Part shown: in pieces, positions 9,846 through 17,922 of the stretch
Numbering within the stretch: position 1 is the stretch's first letter
Layout: the number at the start of each line of letters is the position of its first letter
Source of the DNA: Burkholderiaceae bacterium
Lineage (GTDB): Bacteria; Pseudomonadota; Gammaproteobacteria; Burkholderiales; Burkholderiaceae
Length of the DNA: 64,000 bases
Assembly (NCBI GenBank): GCA_018261955.1
Contig: JAGTRK010000007.1
Coordinates: forward strand, 34,522-98,521
Direction: 5' to 3'
Notes under the pieces: generated by a model
Databases searched by the model: none
Told to the model about the DNA's origin: nothing
The model's input: only the letters and a program-made list of their open reading frames with translations
Program-made: the position numbers and the translations under genes

Positions 9846-10838
9846 TCAAACATACTCTAAGTACTGGCTATTTATTGCCAAATCATCAAAAAAATCACCA
9901 ACTGCTGTTAATTGTTCTTCACACGAATTTAAAATATTCATGCGTTTGCGAAACGCTTCACCGCCTTTAAGCAGTGTCACATACCAACCAATGTGTTTGC
10001 GTGCAGTGCGCACGCCCATAAACTCACCGTAAAACGCATAGTGGTGCTGCAAATGCTCCAACAAAACCGTTTTGGCTTCTGCCACGGTCGGCGGGTCAAT
10101 CAAACGCCCCTCTTGCAAATACGCCACAATTTCGCGAAAAATCCAAGGTCGTCCTTGCGCCGCACGGCCCACCATCAAAGCATCTGCACCCGTCACGTCC
10201 AGTACAAACTTGGCTTTTTGTGGACTGTCAATGTCGCCATTGGCCACCACGGGAATCTGCACAGACTGTTTGACAGAACGTATGGTTTCGTATTCGGCTT
10301 CGCCTGCATAGCCATCGGCGCGCGTGCGGCCATGCAAGGTCAGCATCTGAATCCCACAATCCTGCGCAATTTTGGCGATGCTCAACGCATTTTTGTGCTC
10401 GCGATTCCAACCCGTGCGAAATTTCAAGGTCACAGGCACATGCACTGCACCGACTACCGCGCGCAAAATCCGCTCAACCAGTGCTTCATCGCGCAATAAA
10501 GCCGAGCCCGCTGCGACACTACAGACTTTTTTCGCAGGACAGCCCATATTGATGTCTATGATTTGCGCACCACGCTCAACATTAAACGCCGCTGCATGAG
10601 CCAACATCGCAGGGTCAGAGCCCGCAATTTGCACCGCAATTGGCTCCGTTTCGCCGATGTGGTTCATGCGGCGCGTGCTTTTATCGGTGTGCCACAGTTG
10701 CGGGTTGCTCGCCGCCATTTCGGACACCGCATAGCCAGCGCCCATGCGTTTACACAGTTGGCGAAAAGGCCGATCCGTCACGCCCGCCATCGGTGCGACA
10801 AACACATTGTTAACCAACTCATACGCACCAATTCGCAC
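9846..10838 (-). CDS. dusB: DusB, tRNA-dihydrouridine synthase
   Basis: The protein has the FMN-binding TIM-barrel signatures VAPMAGVTDRPFRQL, DINMGCPAKKV with catalytic Cys, HGRTRADGYAG and NGDIDSP. DusB reduces specific uridines in tRNA using NADPH. The open frame extends to a TTG at 10907, but GTG 10838 (330 residues, RIGAYELVNN onward) has AAAAAGG upstream at good spacing and matches the family start. It heads the dusB-fis-purH run. Confidence 0.94.
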   Translation of the reverse strand: MRIGAYELVNNVFVAPMAGVTDRPFRQLCKRMGAGYAVSEMAASNPQLWHTDKSTRRMNHIGETEPIAVQIAGSDPAMLAHAAAFNVERGAQIIDINMGCPAKKVCSVAAGSALLRDEALVERILRAVVGAVHVPVTLKFRTGWNREHKNALSIAKIAQDCGIQMLTLHGRTRADGYAGEAEYETIRSVKQSVQIPVVANGDIDSPQKAKFVLDVTGADALMVGRAAQGRPWIFREIVAYLQEGRLIDPPTVAEAKTVLLEHLQHHYAFYGEFMGVRTARKHIGWYVTLLKGGEAFRKRMNILNSCEEQLTAVGDFFDDLAINSQYLEYV

Positions 10839-10970
10839 TGCCAGACCTTTTTTTAACCTTTTTAATACAACGGTATTGTAACAAAGCCGCGGGTCGCGCT
10901 GTGGCAAATTGCTTAAATTTTATACAATTGATGCCGCAAAAAAACCGCATAGAATCTTTCATCCAAAAGA

Positions 10971-11004
10971 AAAACCCTCAGATGACACAAACTCTGAGGG
11001 TTTT
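10971..11004 (-). terminator. Rho-independent terminator after the aminotransferase gene
   Basis: aaaaccctcaga (10971-10982) pairs with tctgagggtttt (10993-11004). On the minus strand the hairpin is followed by TTTTTC. It lies 20 bp beyond the aminotransferase stop and separates it from dusB. Confidence 0.85.
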
Positions 11005-11023
11005 TTGTGACCAAAAAAAATCG

Positions 11024-12160
11024 TCACAATGCCAATTGATTCAAGGCCTTTTCCAATCGCGCCACCGCGCCGTCCACATCCTTGAGTTTATCAATACCAA
11101 ACAATCCCAAACGGAAGGTCTTGTAATCCGCAGGTTCATCACACTGCAAAGGCACGCCCGCTGCGATTTGCAAACCTTGTTCAACAAATTTTTTGCCGTT
11201 TTGAATCATATCGTCCGCGGTATAGCACACCACCACCCCTGGAGCTTCAAAGCCCTCTGCCGCCACACTTTTAAACCCACGGGCTTTGAGCAAAGCGCGC
11301 ACCTTCTCGCCCAACGCCCATTGGTTGGCACGTAAAGTTTCAAAACCCGCTGCTTCAGCCAATCTCATCATATCGCGGAAATATTTAATCGAATCGGTCG
11401 GTAGGGTCGCATGATACGCATGACCACCATTTTCATAGGCTTGCATAATTTGCAGCCATTTTTTCAAATCAACCGCAAAACTATTGGAAGTCGTGACATT
11501 AACTTTAGCCAAAGCAGCCTCATTCATCATCACCATACCGCAGCAAGGCGAAGCACTCCAGCCTTTTTGCGGTGCACTGATCAACACATCCACACCCGTT
11601 GCCTGCATGTCCACCCAAATCGCACCCGAAGCAATACAATCAAGCACAAACAACCCACCCACCGCGTGCACCGCATCGGCCACCGCCTTGATATACGCAT
11701 CGGGTAAAATCATACCTGATGCCGTCTCCACGTGTGGCGCAAAGACCACCGCAGGTTTGAGTTCAGCAATTTTAGCAACCACCTCATCCAAGGGCGCGGG
11801 GGCAAAGGCTTCTTGCGTACCCGCCACCGCTTGACGCGCTTTCATCACCGTGATGTTCGAGGTGATATTGCCCATCTCCAAAATTTGCGACCAACGGAAT
11901 GAGAAAAAGCCATTGCGAATCACCAAACATTGCTCGTTCTGCGCCAATTGCCGCGCCACCGCTTCCATCGCATACGTGCCACCCCCAGGAATCAACGCGA
12001 CTGCCTGCGCGTTGTACACTTTTTTCAGGGTCGCAGAAATGTCGTTCATCACACCTTGGAACTGCGCAGACATGTGGTTCAAGGAACGGTCGGTAAACAC
12101 CACGGAGTATTCAAGCAAACCATCTGGGTCAATATTGGGAAGTAAGGCGGGCATAATCAA
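11024..12160 (-). CDS. Class V PLP aminotransferase (alanine-glyoxylate type)
   Basis: The 378-residue protein has the fold-type I class V pattern: substrate/PLP loop GGGTYAMEAVAR, the Asp that holds the pyridine nitrogen in LFVLDCIASGA, and the Schiff-base Lys in SAPQKGWSASPCCG. The relatives I recall are annotated alanine-glyoxylate or phosphoserine-type aminotransferases, so the exact substrate is unsettled. It appears to be a single-gene unit between rpoH and dusB with its own terminator. Confidence 0.85.
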   Translation of the reverse strand: MIMPALLPNIDPDGLLEYSVVFTDRSLNHMSAQFQGVMNDISATLKKVYNAQAVALIPGGGTYAMEAVARQLAQNEQCLVIRNGFFSFRWSQILEMGNITSNITVMKARQAVAGTQEAFAPAPLDEVVAKIAELKPAVVFAPHVETASGMILPDAYIKAVADAVHAVGGLFVLDCIASGAIWVDMQATGVDVLISAPQKGWSASPCCGMVMMNEAALAKVNVTTSNSFAVDLKKWLQIMQAYENGGHAYHATLPTDSIKYFRDMMRLAEAAGFETLRANQWALGEKVRALLKARGFKSVAAEGFEAPGVVVCYTADDMIQNGKKFVEQGLQIAAGVPLQCDEPADYKTFRLGLFGIDKLKDVDGAVARLEKALNQLAL

Positions 12161-12251
12161 TCCTAAAAGAGGTCAATACAGGTGCGGTATTTTATACGAG
12201 TCTGCGGGGTTTGGGCAAAAGTTGTGCGACCAAACACCATCGGCCCATATA

Positions 12252-12289
12252 AAAATCGCCAAGACACCACGCGGGTGTTTGGCGATTTT
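12252..12289 (-). terminator. Rho-independent terminator after rpoH
   Basis: aaaatcgccaa (12252-12262) pairs with ttggcgatttt (12279-12289), with an inner CACC/GGTG extension. On the minus strand the hairpin ends in a T-run, 19 bp past the rpoH stop. Confidence 0.8.
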
Positions 12290-12307
12290 CTACCACCATT
12301 GCAACAA

Positions 12308-13195
12308 TTACTGTGCCAAATGCGCACGCATTTTTTTCATCGCAGCGGTTTCAATTTGACGAATGCGCTCAGCAGATACACCGTATTTATCCGCCAAGTC
12401 GTGTAGCGTTGGCCCTTTTTCATCTTCATCGGCCAACCAACGTGCCTCAATGATGTCGCGCGAACGTGCGTCCAAAATCTCCAAAGCCGCATTCAATCCC
12501 GAAGATTGCAAACGGTCATTTTGTTCGCGTTCTAAAATCTGTGTCGGCTCTTGGGTTTCGTCCGCCAAATAGGCAATCGGTGCCATAGCCACTGCGTCCT
12601 CATCGTCGTTCATTCCACCATCAATCGCGATGTCGCGCCCTGTGAGGCGTTGATCCATTTCGATGACTTCTTCAGGCTTGACTTTGAGCACGCGCGCAAC
12701 ATCGCGCACCTCTTCTTGCGTCATGTTTCCACTGGTTTTCATGCTGCGCAGGTTGAAAAACAATTTGCGTTGCGCCTTGGTCGTGGCGATTTTCACCATG
12801 CGCCAGTTTTTGATGATGTATTCGTGAATCTCGGCCTTAATCCAATGAATCGCAAACGACACCAAACGCACGCCGCGCGTTGGATCAAAGCGTTTGACCG
12901 CCTTCATCAAACCGATAGAACCTTCTTGAATCAAATCGCCTTGCGGCAAACCATAGCCCGAATAATTGCGTGCAATCGACACCACCATGCGCAGGTGCGA
13001 GACGACCAAAGCGTGCGCCGCTTGTAGGTTGTTCGGGTCTTTTCGATACGACACGGCAAACTCATATTCTTGCTCAGGGGTGAGCATGGGAATGGCGTTG
13101 ACCGCACGCGCATAGGCATCCAAATCGCCTAAGGTCGGCACGGTGAGAAACTGGTTGTACTGCGTTGAATAAGGGCTTACTGCATAAGTTGACAT
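12308..13195 (-). CDS. rpoH: RpoH, heat-shock sigma factor (sigma32)
   Basis: The 295-residue protein contains sigma70 regions 2 and 4 and the diagnostic RpoH box QRKLFFNLR. Region 2 reads GDLIQEGSIGLMKAVKRFDP, and region 4 ends YGVSAERIRQIETAAMKKMR. It directs RNA polymerase to heat-shock promoters. The frame runs upstream to 13261, but ATG 13195 (MSTYAVSP) has a near-perfect AGGAGG eight bases upstream. A perfect CIRCE operator lies 93 bp upstream and two hairpins occupy the leader, so both HrcA control and leader-RNA control are plausible. Confidence 0.96.
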   Translation of the reverse strand: MSTYAVSPYSTQYNQFLTVPTLGDLDAYARAVNAIPMLTPEQEYEFAVSYRKDPNNLQAAHALVVSHLRMVVSIARNYSGYGLPQGDLIQEGSIGLMKAVKRFDPTRGVRLVSFAIHWIKAEIHEYIIKNWRMVKIATTKAQRKLFFNLRSMKTSGNMTQEEVRDVARVLKVKPEEVIEMDQRLTGRDIAIDGGMNDDEDAVAMAPIAYLADETQEPTQILEREQNDRLQSSGLNAALEILDARSRDIIEARWLADEDEKGPTLHDLADKYGVSAERIRQIETAAMKKMRAHLAQ

Positions 13196-13210
13196 ATTTC
13201 CTCCTGTCAA

Positions 13211-13265
13211 AAGTCGATGTATCCCATCGACTTGGGTACCCAATGTTTGGCTTGCAAACATCGGG
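13211..13265 (-). promoter_or_regulatory. Two tandem hairpins in the rpoH leader
   Basis: Hairpin 1 pairs cccaatgtttg (13239-13249) with caaacatcggg (13255-13265), 11 bp with one wobble on the minus-strand RNA. Hairpin 2 pairs aagtcgatg (13211-13219) with catcgactt (13225-13233), 9 bp. The 12-bp palindrome TTGGGTACCCAA spans the junction. Hairpin 2 ends about 15 nt before the rpoH start codon, next to the AGGAGG. A role in translation control is inference. Confidence 0.55.
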
Positions 13266-13287
13266 GCACTGCTCTTTGATTATCATT

Positions 13288-13314
13288 TTAGCACTCTTTT
13301 GGTGAGAGTGCTAA
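13288..13314. promoter_or_regulatory. CIRCE operator (HrcA binding site)
   Basis: The sequence is TTAGCACTC-N9-GAGTGCTAA, identical to the CIRCE consensus in both arms with the canonical 9-bp spacer. HrcA represses heat-shock genes by binding CIRCE. It is 93 bp upstream of the rpoH ATG and about 185 bp upstream of the divergent DUF2721 gene, so rpoH is the likelier target. No hrcA gene lies in the window. Confidence 0.93.
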
Positions 13315-13499
13315 AACTCATAAAACGCGGTGAATAACGCGCCATCTTTGATTCAGTTTACGGATTCATCATAAATCTGAATCATGGAATTAGTTTGTGG
13401 TTGCATGCTTGCGCACTTGCACCGATGTGTTGCATGTCACAACGTACCTTGAGCCTCATTTCACAGTACAATCGCACATCGTTTTGAAAAGGGTATTTT

Positions 13500-13997
13500 A
13501 TGGAACCGAATCACATTACCAATATCACCCATGCGATTCAACTCGCCGTTGCGCCTGTTTTTTTACTCACTGCCATTGCAACATTGATTAATGTGCTCAA
13601 CGCTCGTCTGGGTCGAACCATTGACCGCCGCCGTGCGCTGGAAAAAATGATGTTTGAATCGGCAGACAACCCAAAAAGAGTGGCTGTATTGGACAGTGAG
13701 CGCGCACTGCAAATTCACCGCCTACACGTGATTTATTGGGCGATTTTATCGGCAGTAACTTCCGCCTTATTGATTTGTTTGGTGATTGTCGGTGCATTCA
13801 TTGGTGCGTTATTAGAAATTGAAGTCTCGCGCCTGATTGCGGTGTTGTTCATCCTCGCCGTGGTCTCAATGGTCTTTGCGCTGATACTGTTTTTACGTGA
13901 AGTGTACTTGATGATTGATGCACACGATGTTTATGGCGAGGCCCTGCACGTGAAACCGACCTTGTCCCAAGAACGCCATTCTTCTTCAATTAAATAA
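13500..13997 (+). CDS. DUF2721-family membrane protein
   Basis: The 165-residue protein matches the DUF2721 pattern: an N-terminal hydrophobic helix (HAIQLAVAPVFLLTAIATLI), a short basic loop LNARLGRTIDRRR, and two closely spaced membrane helices near residues 75-125. Its function is unknown. AAAAGGG precedes the ATG. Its last 67 bp overlap the 3' end of the convergent ppx gene, and it shares the CIRCE-containing upstream region with rpoH. Confidence 0.85.
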   Translation: MEPNHITNITHAIQLAVAPVFLLTAIATLINVLNARLGRTIDRRRALEKMMFESADNPKRVAVLDSERALQIHRLHVIYWAILSAVTSALLICLVIVGAFIGALLEIEVSRLIAVLFILAVVSMVFALILFLREVYLMIDAHDVYGEALHVKPTLSQERHSSSIK

Positions 13998-15415
13998 TCC
14001 GACAATGGGTGCACCTCGCGCCATGAGGACTCAATTGCCCATTGGATTTTTTGCCCTTTGAGTTTGAGCGGTGCTTCTGGCAATGCTATGTCCACCCGTG
14101 CATGCGCGAGAATCACCGCCAAACGCAGACACAGCACATGTGCGGTAAAGTCGGGCAGACTGCTGAATTTTTCAGTATGTTTGCGCAAACCACCAACCTG
14201 CGCACCCACCAGTTCGGCCAAATAACTTTGCGCAAAGCGCGAAAATCCAGCCAAATCGGTGTTCGCCATCAAATACGCACCGTGTCGGTGGTAACCATCG
14301 TGTGACACCGCCATGCCCACCTCGTGCGTCATCGCCGCCCAAGCCAAGCGTTGTTGCGCCAATTTCGGTGCATCGGGTGCTATTTGTGCGTACAACACCA
14401 ACGCGAGTTGGCGCACGCGCATCGCCTGCGCCACATCCACGCCATAGCGTTTGATGAGCCGTTGCATGGTTTGCTCGCGCGTGTCGCGCTCAGTGTCTTG
14501 TCCGAGCAAATCAATCATCACCCCTTGACGCAAGGCACTGTAACACGGACGCATTTCTTGGATGTCCAAGGCATGAAACAAGCCCATCAACACCGCCAAG
14601 CCGCCCGCCAACACTTGAGCACGTTGCTCCTTAATTTCGGCAAACGTCCATTTACTTGGTGGTTTGTTGAGCATCAATTTGGCCAACTGGCTCATGCACT
14701 CGCGCGTGATGGGGTAAGTGGTCACTTCCACGCCTGCATTGAGTGCAACGCACAGTTCTGCAATCGTTTCTATCGTGCCCGATGAGCCAACAGCATACTG
14801 CCAGTGCTGCGCGCCAAACTGCGCGTAGGCTTCTTCAAACACCGCCGAAGCCGCCAGCACGGCTTTTTCAAAACTGCGTTTGGTCGGTTGACCATTGGGG
14901 AAAAATTTCAAGGTGTGCGACACACAACCGATGCGCAGAGAATTCATGTGTTGCGCGGTGTAATTCGTGCCGACAATCAATTCAGTTGAGCCACCACCAA
15001 TGTCCACCACCAAACGCGGCACATCATCGGTCGGTAAATCGTGCGACACCCCAAGGTAAATCAAGCGCGCTTCCTCGCGCCCCGCAATGATTTCAATCGG
15101 GTAGCCCAAGGCTTTTTGTGCGGGTTCTAAAAACGCATCGGGATTCTTGGCACTGCGCAGACTTTGGGTTGCCACCGCGCGCACCGCATGTGGCGCAACC
15201 CCACGCAATCGTTCGGCAAAACGCTCTAAGCACGCCACCGAGCGCGCAATCGATTCGGGCGTGAGAAACCCATGCTCATCCAAGCCCGCACCCAGACGCA
15301 CGGGTTCTTTGTAGTAGTCAATGGTGACCAACTGGCCATCCTCCAAGCGCGCCATTTGCAGGCGAAAACTGTTGGAACCCAAATCAACCGTGGCGAGAAT
15401 TTGTCCGTTTTGCAT
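13931..15415 (-). CDS. ppx: Ppx/GppA exopolyphosphatase
   Basis: The 494-residue protein belongs to the ASKHA-fold Ppx/GppA family. The N-terminal phosphate loop is VDLGSNSFRLQMARL and the second loop is VDIGGGSTELIVG. The C-terminal half carries the helical HD-like domain (AAMTHEVGMAVSHDGYHRHG). Ppx releases orthophosphate from polyphosphate; GppA acts on pppGpp, and sequence alone does not separate the two. It begins 10 bp downstream of the periplasmic orphan's stop region on the same strand. Confidence 0.92.
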   Translation of the reverse strand: MQNGQILATVDLGSNSFRLQMARLEDGQLVTIDYYKEPVRLGAGLDEHGFLTPESIARSVACLERFAERLRGVAPHAVRAVATQSLRSAKNPDAFLEPAQKALGYPIEIIAGREEARLIYLGVSHDLPTDDVPRLVVDIGGGSTELIVGTNYTAQHMNSLRIGCVSHTLKFFPNGQPTKRSFEKAVLAASAVFEEAYAQFGAQHWQYAVGSSGTIETIAELCVALNAGVEVTTYPITRECMSQLAKLMLNKPPSKWTFAEIKEQRAQVLAGGLAVLMGLFHALDIQEMRPCYSALRQGVMIDLLGQDTERDTREQTMQRLIKRYGVDVAQAMRVRQLALVLYAQIAPDAPKLAQQRLAWAAMTHEVGMAVSHDGYHRHGAYLMANTDLAGFSRFAQSYLAELVGAQVGGLRKHTEKFSSLPDFTAHVLCLRLAVILAHARVDIALPEAPLKLKGQKIQWAIESSWREVHPLSDYLIEEEWRSWDKVGFTCRASP

Positions 15416-15425
15416 TATTGGCTCT

Positions 15426-15971
15426 TCATTGGCGTTTTTGTGATTTCATGTAATTCACACACGCTGGCTCAGAGCGCATCAATGCCTCCATGTTTTTTGA
15501 ATTCAACGCTTTGGGGATGTCCAAGGAACTCATGACATACTGCAATCCTTGTTGAGCATTGACGGGCATGCGGCGTATCATTTGCTCCAAATATTGTCCC
15601 CAAAACTCCGCCGCTCGAGTCCACTGTTTGCCTGCAATCAGGCGTTTTAACGGCACTTGGGTTTGCGCGAACGCTTGCTGCTCAGTCGGTTGGGCTAAAA
15701 ATTGTTCCAGTGCTTTGACCCTGTCGGCATAACCCGCCTGTTGCACCATTTGCACCGCGTTGGGAACCACTTCGGGCAGGACATGCTTGTTAAAAATCGC
15801 GTTCAGACACGATATATAGACTGGATTTTTATCCTCTGACTCATCCAATCCCTGCTGTGTGCCCATTTGCAACACGGGATCAAACCACTGGCTCAATAAT
15901 TTGTGTGAGGTTTCTTGAGCTTGGACGTTCAGTGACCATGCACACAGCAACGCCCATAAGTATTTTTTCAT
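15426..15971 (-). CDS. Periplasmic protein of unknown function
   Basis: I do not recognise this protein of about 181 residues. It starts MKKYLWALLCAWSLNVQAQE, a clear Sec signal peptide with predicted cleavage after VQA. The mature part is helical with three scattered Cys and no familiar motif. An open frame reaches 16127, overlapping ftsY, but the ATG triplet at 15977/15974/15971 fits the signal peptide; TTAAGG lies just upstream and spaces best with 15971. It sits between ftsY and ppx on the same strand. Confidence 0.75.
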   Translation of the reverse strand: MKKYLWALLCAWSLNVQAQETSHKLLSQWFDPVLQMGTQQGLDESEDKNPVYISCLNAIFNKHVLPEVVPNAVQMVQQAGYADRVKALEQFLAQPTEQQAFAQTQVPLKRLIAGKQWTRAAEFWGQYLEQMIRRMPVNAQQGLQYVMSSLDIPKALNSKNMEALMRSEPACVNYMKSQKRQ

Positions 15972-15984
15972 CATCATCCTTAAT

Positions 15985-17136
15985 TCATTCGCCCAACAAC
16001 GCTTCGACGAACTCCACTGCATCAAAGGTCTGCAAATCGTGTACGCCCTCACCGACACCAATGAAATACACAGGAATTTTGCGCTCCACCGCCAATGCAG
16101 CGAGCACGCCACCTTTGGCGGTGCCATCGAGTTTGGTAATGATGAGACCCGTCAATCCAACCGCTTCGTCAAACGCCTTGACCTGAGCCAAGGCATTTTG
16201 CCCCATATTGCCATCGAGCACGAGGATGATTTCGTGCGGTGCGCCATTCATGGCTTTATCCGCCACCCGTTTGACTTTTTTGAGTTCATCCATGAGGTTC
16301 AACTGGGTGGGCAATCGCCCTGCGGTATCGGCAATCACCACGTCGAGTTTTTTCGCCTGCGCCGAAGCGATTGCGTCAAACACCACCGCCGCTGGGTCGC
16401 CCGACTCCTGCGCAATCACGGTGACGTTGTTGCGCTCACCCCACACCGCGAGTTGCTCACGCGCTGCGGCGCGAAAGGTATCGCCCGCTGCGAGGATGAT
16501 TTTTTTATCCATCGCTTGCAGGTGATGGGTCAGTTTGCCGATGCTGGTGGTTTTGCCCGCACCATTGACCCCCGCCACCATGAGCACCAAAGGATGATGC
16601 GATTCAACATCAAGGGTTTTTTCTAAGGGTTGCAGCAATTCAATCAAAATCTGCTTGAGCGCGGTTTGCACCCCTTGTGCGTCCTCAATTTTTTCTTTTT
16701 TCACCCGCGCACGCAGGGCATTCATCACACGTTCAGTGGCATTGATGCCCACATCCGCCATTAAAAGCGCGTCTTCCAACGATTCAAACAAAGCCTCATC
16801 GACCCGCACACCAACAAACACGTGGCGCAAATTCGTACCTGTTTTGCTCAGACCTTGGCGCAAACGAGCAAACCAACCCCCTTGCGATTGACCTTCGATA
16901 CTTGGGCGAGTTTGGGTTTCGGGCTCGGTGTGCGCGGTGGTTTCGGACAAGCCCGCATCCATCGCACGCGTAAAAATCGCGCCCAAATCGACATCCGCAG
17001 GGATTGGGCTGGGTTGGGTTGCGTCTACGACTACGGCTACTGCGTCATGAACATCTGCCACAACAGGTGTATTTTGAACAGCCCCATCTTGGATGGGTTC
17101 GTCGGTGGACTTTTTGCGGCGAAAAAAATTAAACAT
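15985..17136 (-). CDS. ftsY: FtsY, signal recognition particle receptor
   Basis: The 383-residue protein has the NG GTPase core: P-loop GVNGAGKTTSIGKL, DTFRAAAREQL, G3 DTAGRLPTQ and G4 TKLDGTAKGG. An acidic variable A domain of about 80 residues precedes it. FtsY docks SRP-ribosome complexes at the inner membrane. It is divergent from rsmD, a common arrangement in proteobacteria. Confidence 0.96.
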   Translation of the reverse strand: MFNFFRRKKSTDEPIQDGAVQNTPVVADVHDAVAVVVDATQPSPIPADVDLGAIFTRAMDAGLSETTAHTEPETQTRPSIEGQSQGGWFARLRQGLSKTGTNLRHVFVGVRVDEALFESLEDALLMADVGINATERVMNALRARVKKEKIEDAQGVQTALKQILIELLQPLEKTLDVESHHPLVLMVAGVNGAGKTTSIGKLTHHLQAMDKKIILAAGDTFRAAAREQLAVWGERNNVTVIAQESGDPAAVVFDAIASAQAKKLDVVIADTAGRLPTQLNLMDELKKVKRVADKAMNGAPHEIILVLDGNMGQNALAQVKAFDEAVGLTGLIITKLDGTAKGGVLAALAVERKIPVYFIGVGEGVHDLQTFDAVEFVEALLGE

Positions 17137-17262
17137 GGTTTTTCAATCAATGGGCTACGGTATAATTCGCTCATTGTACGCAAAGCCTTGCACACACACA
17201 ACGTTATGCCCCTATTTCGTAGGTGTAAACCATTTTTATCTTGAACACACACAGCCACATTC

Positions 17263-17889
17263 ATGCCGCCCAAAAACCAATCAACCACAGGTCACATCCG
17301 CATCATCGCAGGTCAATGGCGACGGCATCAATTGCCCGTATTGACACACGCAGGTTTGCGTCCATCATCTGACCGCGTGCGCGAGACGGTATTCAATTGG
17401 CTCAATCACCTATGGGGCGGTCAATTTGCAGACAAACACATCATTGACGTGTTTGCGGGCACGGGTGCATTTGGATTGGAGTGCATCAGCCGTGGCGCAC
17501 GCGCGGTCACGCTCATTGATGCACACCCGCCCGCCATCGCCGCGATTACCCAAACCTTGGCACATTGGGGCAAACAAGATGCGAGCGTAACGAGTGCGCA
17601 AACCATCGCAGACGATGCTTTGAAAATATTGCATGGGTATGCGCAGGCAGGACACTCATTTGACTTGGTGTTTTTAGATCCGCCCTTTGGCAAGGGTTGG
17701 TTGGACAAAACGCTGCCACTCGTTAGCCCGTTGTGTCATACAGACAGTTTGCTGTACGTTGAAGTGGAAAAAGGCGCGAATTCAGATACATTGGGCGCAC
17801 TCACGCAGCAAGGTTGGGAACGCCTACGTGAGGGCACAACGCAACAGGTTTATTATTCGTTGTGGCGACGATTGAATGCGAGTACTTGA
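17263..17889 (+). CDS. rsmD: RsmD, 16S rRNA (guanine-966-N2)-methyltransferase
   Basis: The 208-residue protein has the RsmD opening GHIRIIAGQWRRHQLPV and LRPSSDRVRETVFNWL, the SAM-binding motif DVFAGTGAFGLECISRGA, and the amino-methyltransferase motif DPPF. It methylates G966 of 16S rRNA. A TATAAT at 17161-17166 may be its -10. The 3' end carries an imperfect 14-bp tandem duplication over the stop codon (17875-17902). Confidence 0.94.
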   Translation: MPPKNQSTTGHIRIIAGQWRRHQLPVLTHAGLRPSSDRVRETVFNWLNHLWGGQFADKHIIDVFAGTGAFGLECISRGARAVTLIDAHPPAIAAITQTLAHWGKQDASVTSAQTIADDALKILHGYAQAGHSFDLVFLDPPFGKGWLDKTLPLVSPLCHTDSLLYVEVEKGANSDTLGALTQQGWERLREGTTQQVYYSLWRRLNAST

Positions 17890-17902
17890 ATGCGAATACT
17901 TG
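17875..17902 (+). repeat. 14-bp tandem duplication across the rsmD stop codon
   Basis: aatgcgagtacttg (17875-17888) is followed directly by aatgcgaatacttg (17889-17902), one mismatch. The first copy supplies the last rsmD codons and its stop, and the second repeats a TGA just downstream. It looks like a recent slippage event with no clear function. Confidence 0.75.
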
Positions 17903-17922
17903 ACTAACGCCATTCTGAAGTT

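Larger units (their letters stand above)
13196..13499. other. rpoH / DUF2721 divergent control region
   Basis: This 304-bp gap between divergent genes holds, in order, the rpoH ribosome site, two leader hairpins (13211-13265), the CIRCE operator (13288-13314) and unassigned AT-rich sequence up to the DUF2721 gene. No clear sigma70 or sigma32 promoter for rpoH was picked out, though TAAAAT at the inner edge of CIRCE on the minus strand could act as a -10. Confidence 0.6.
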
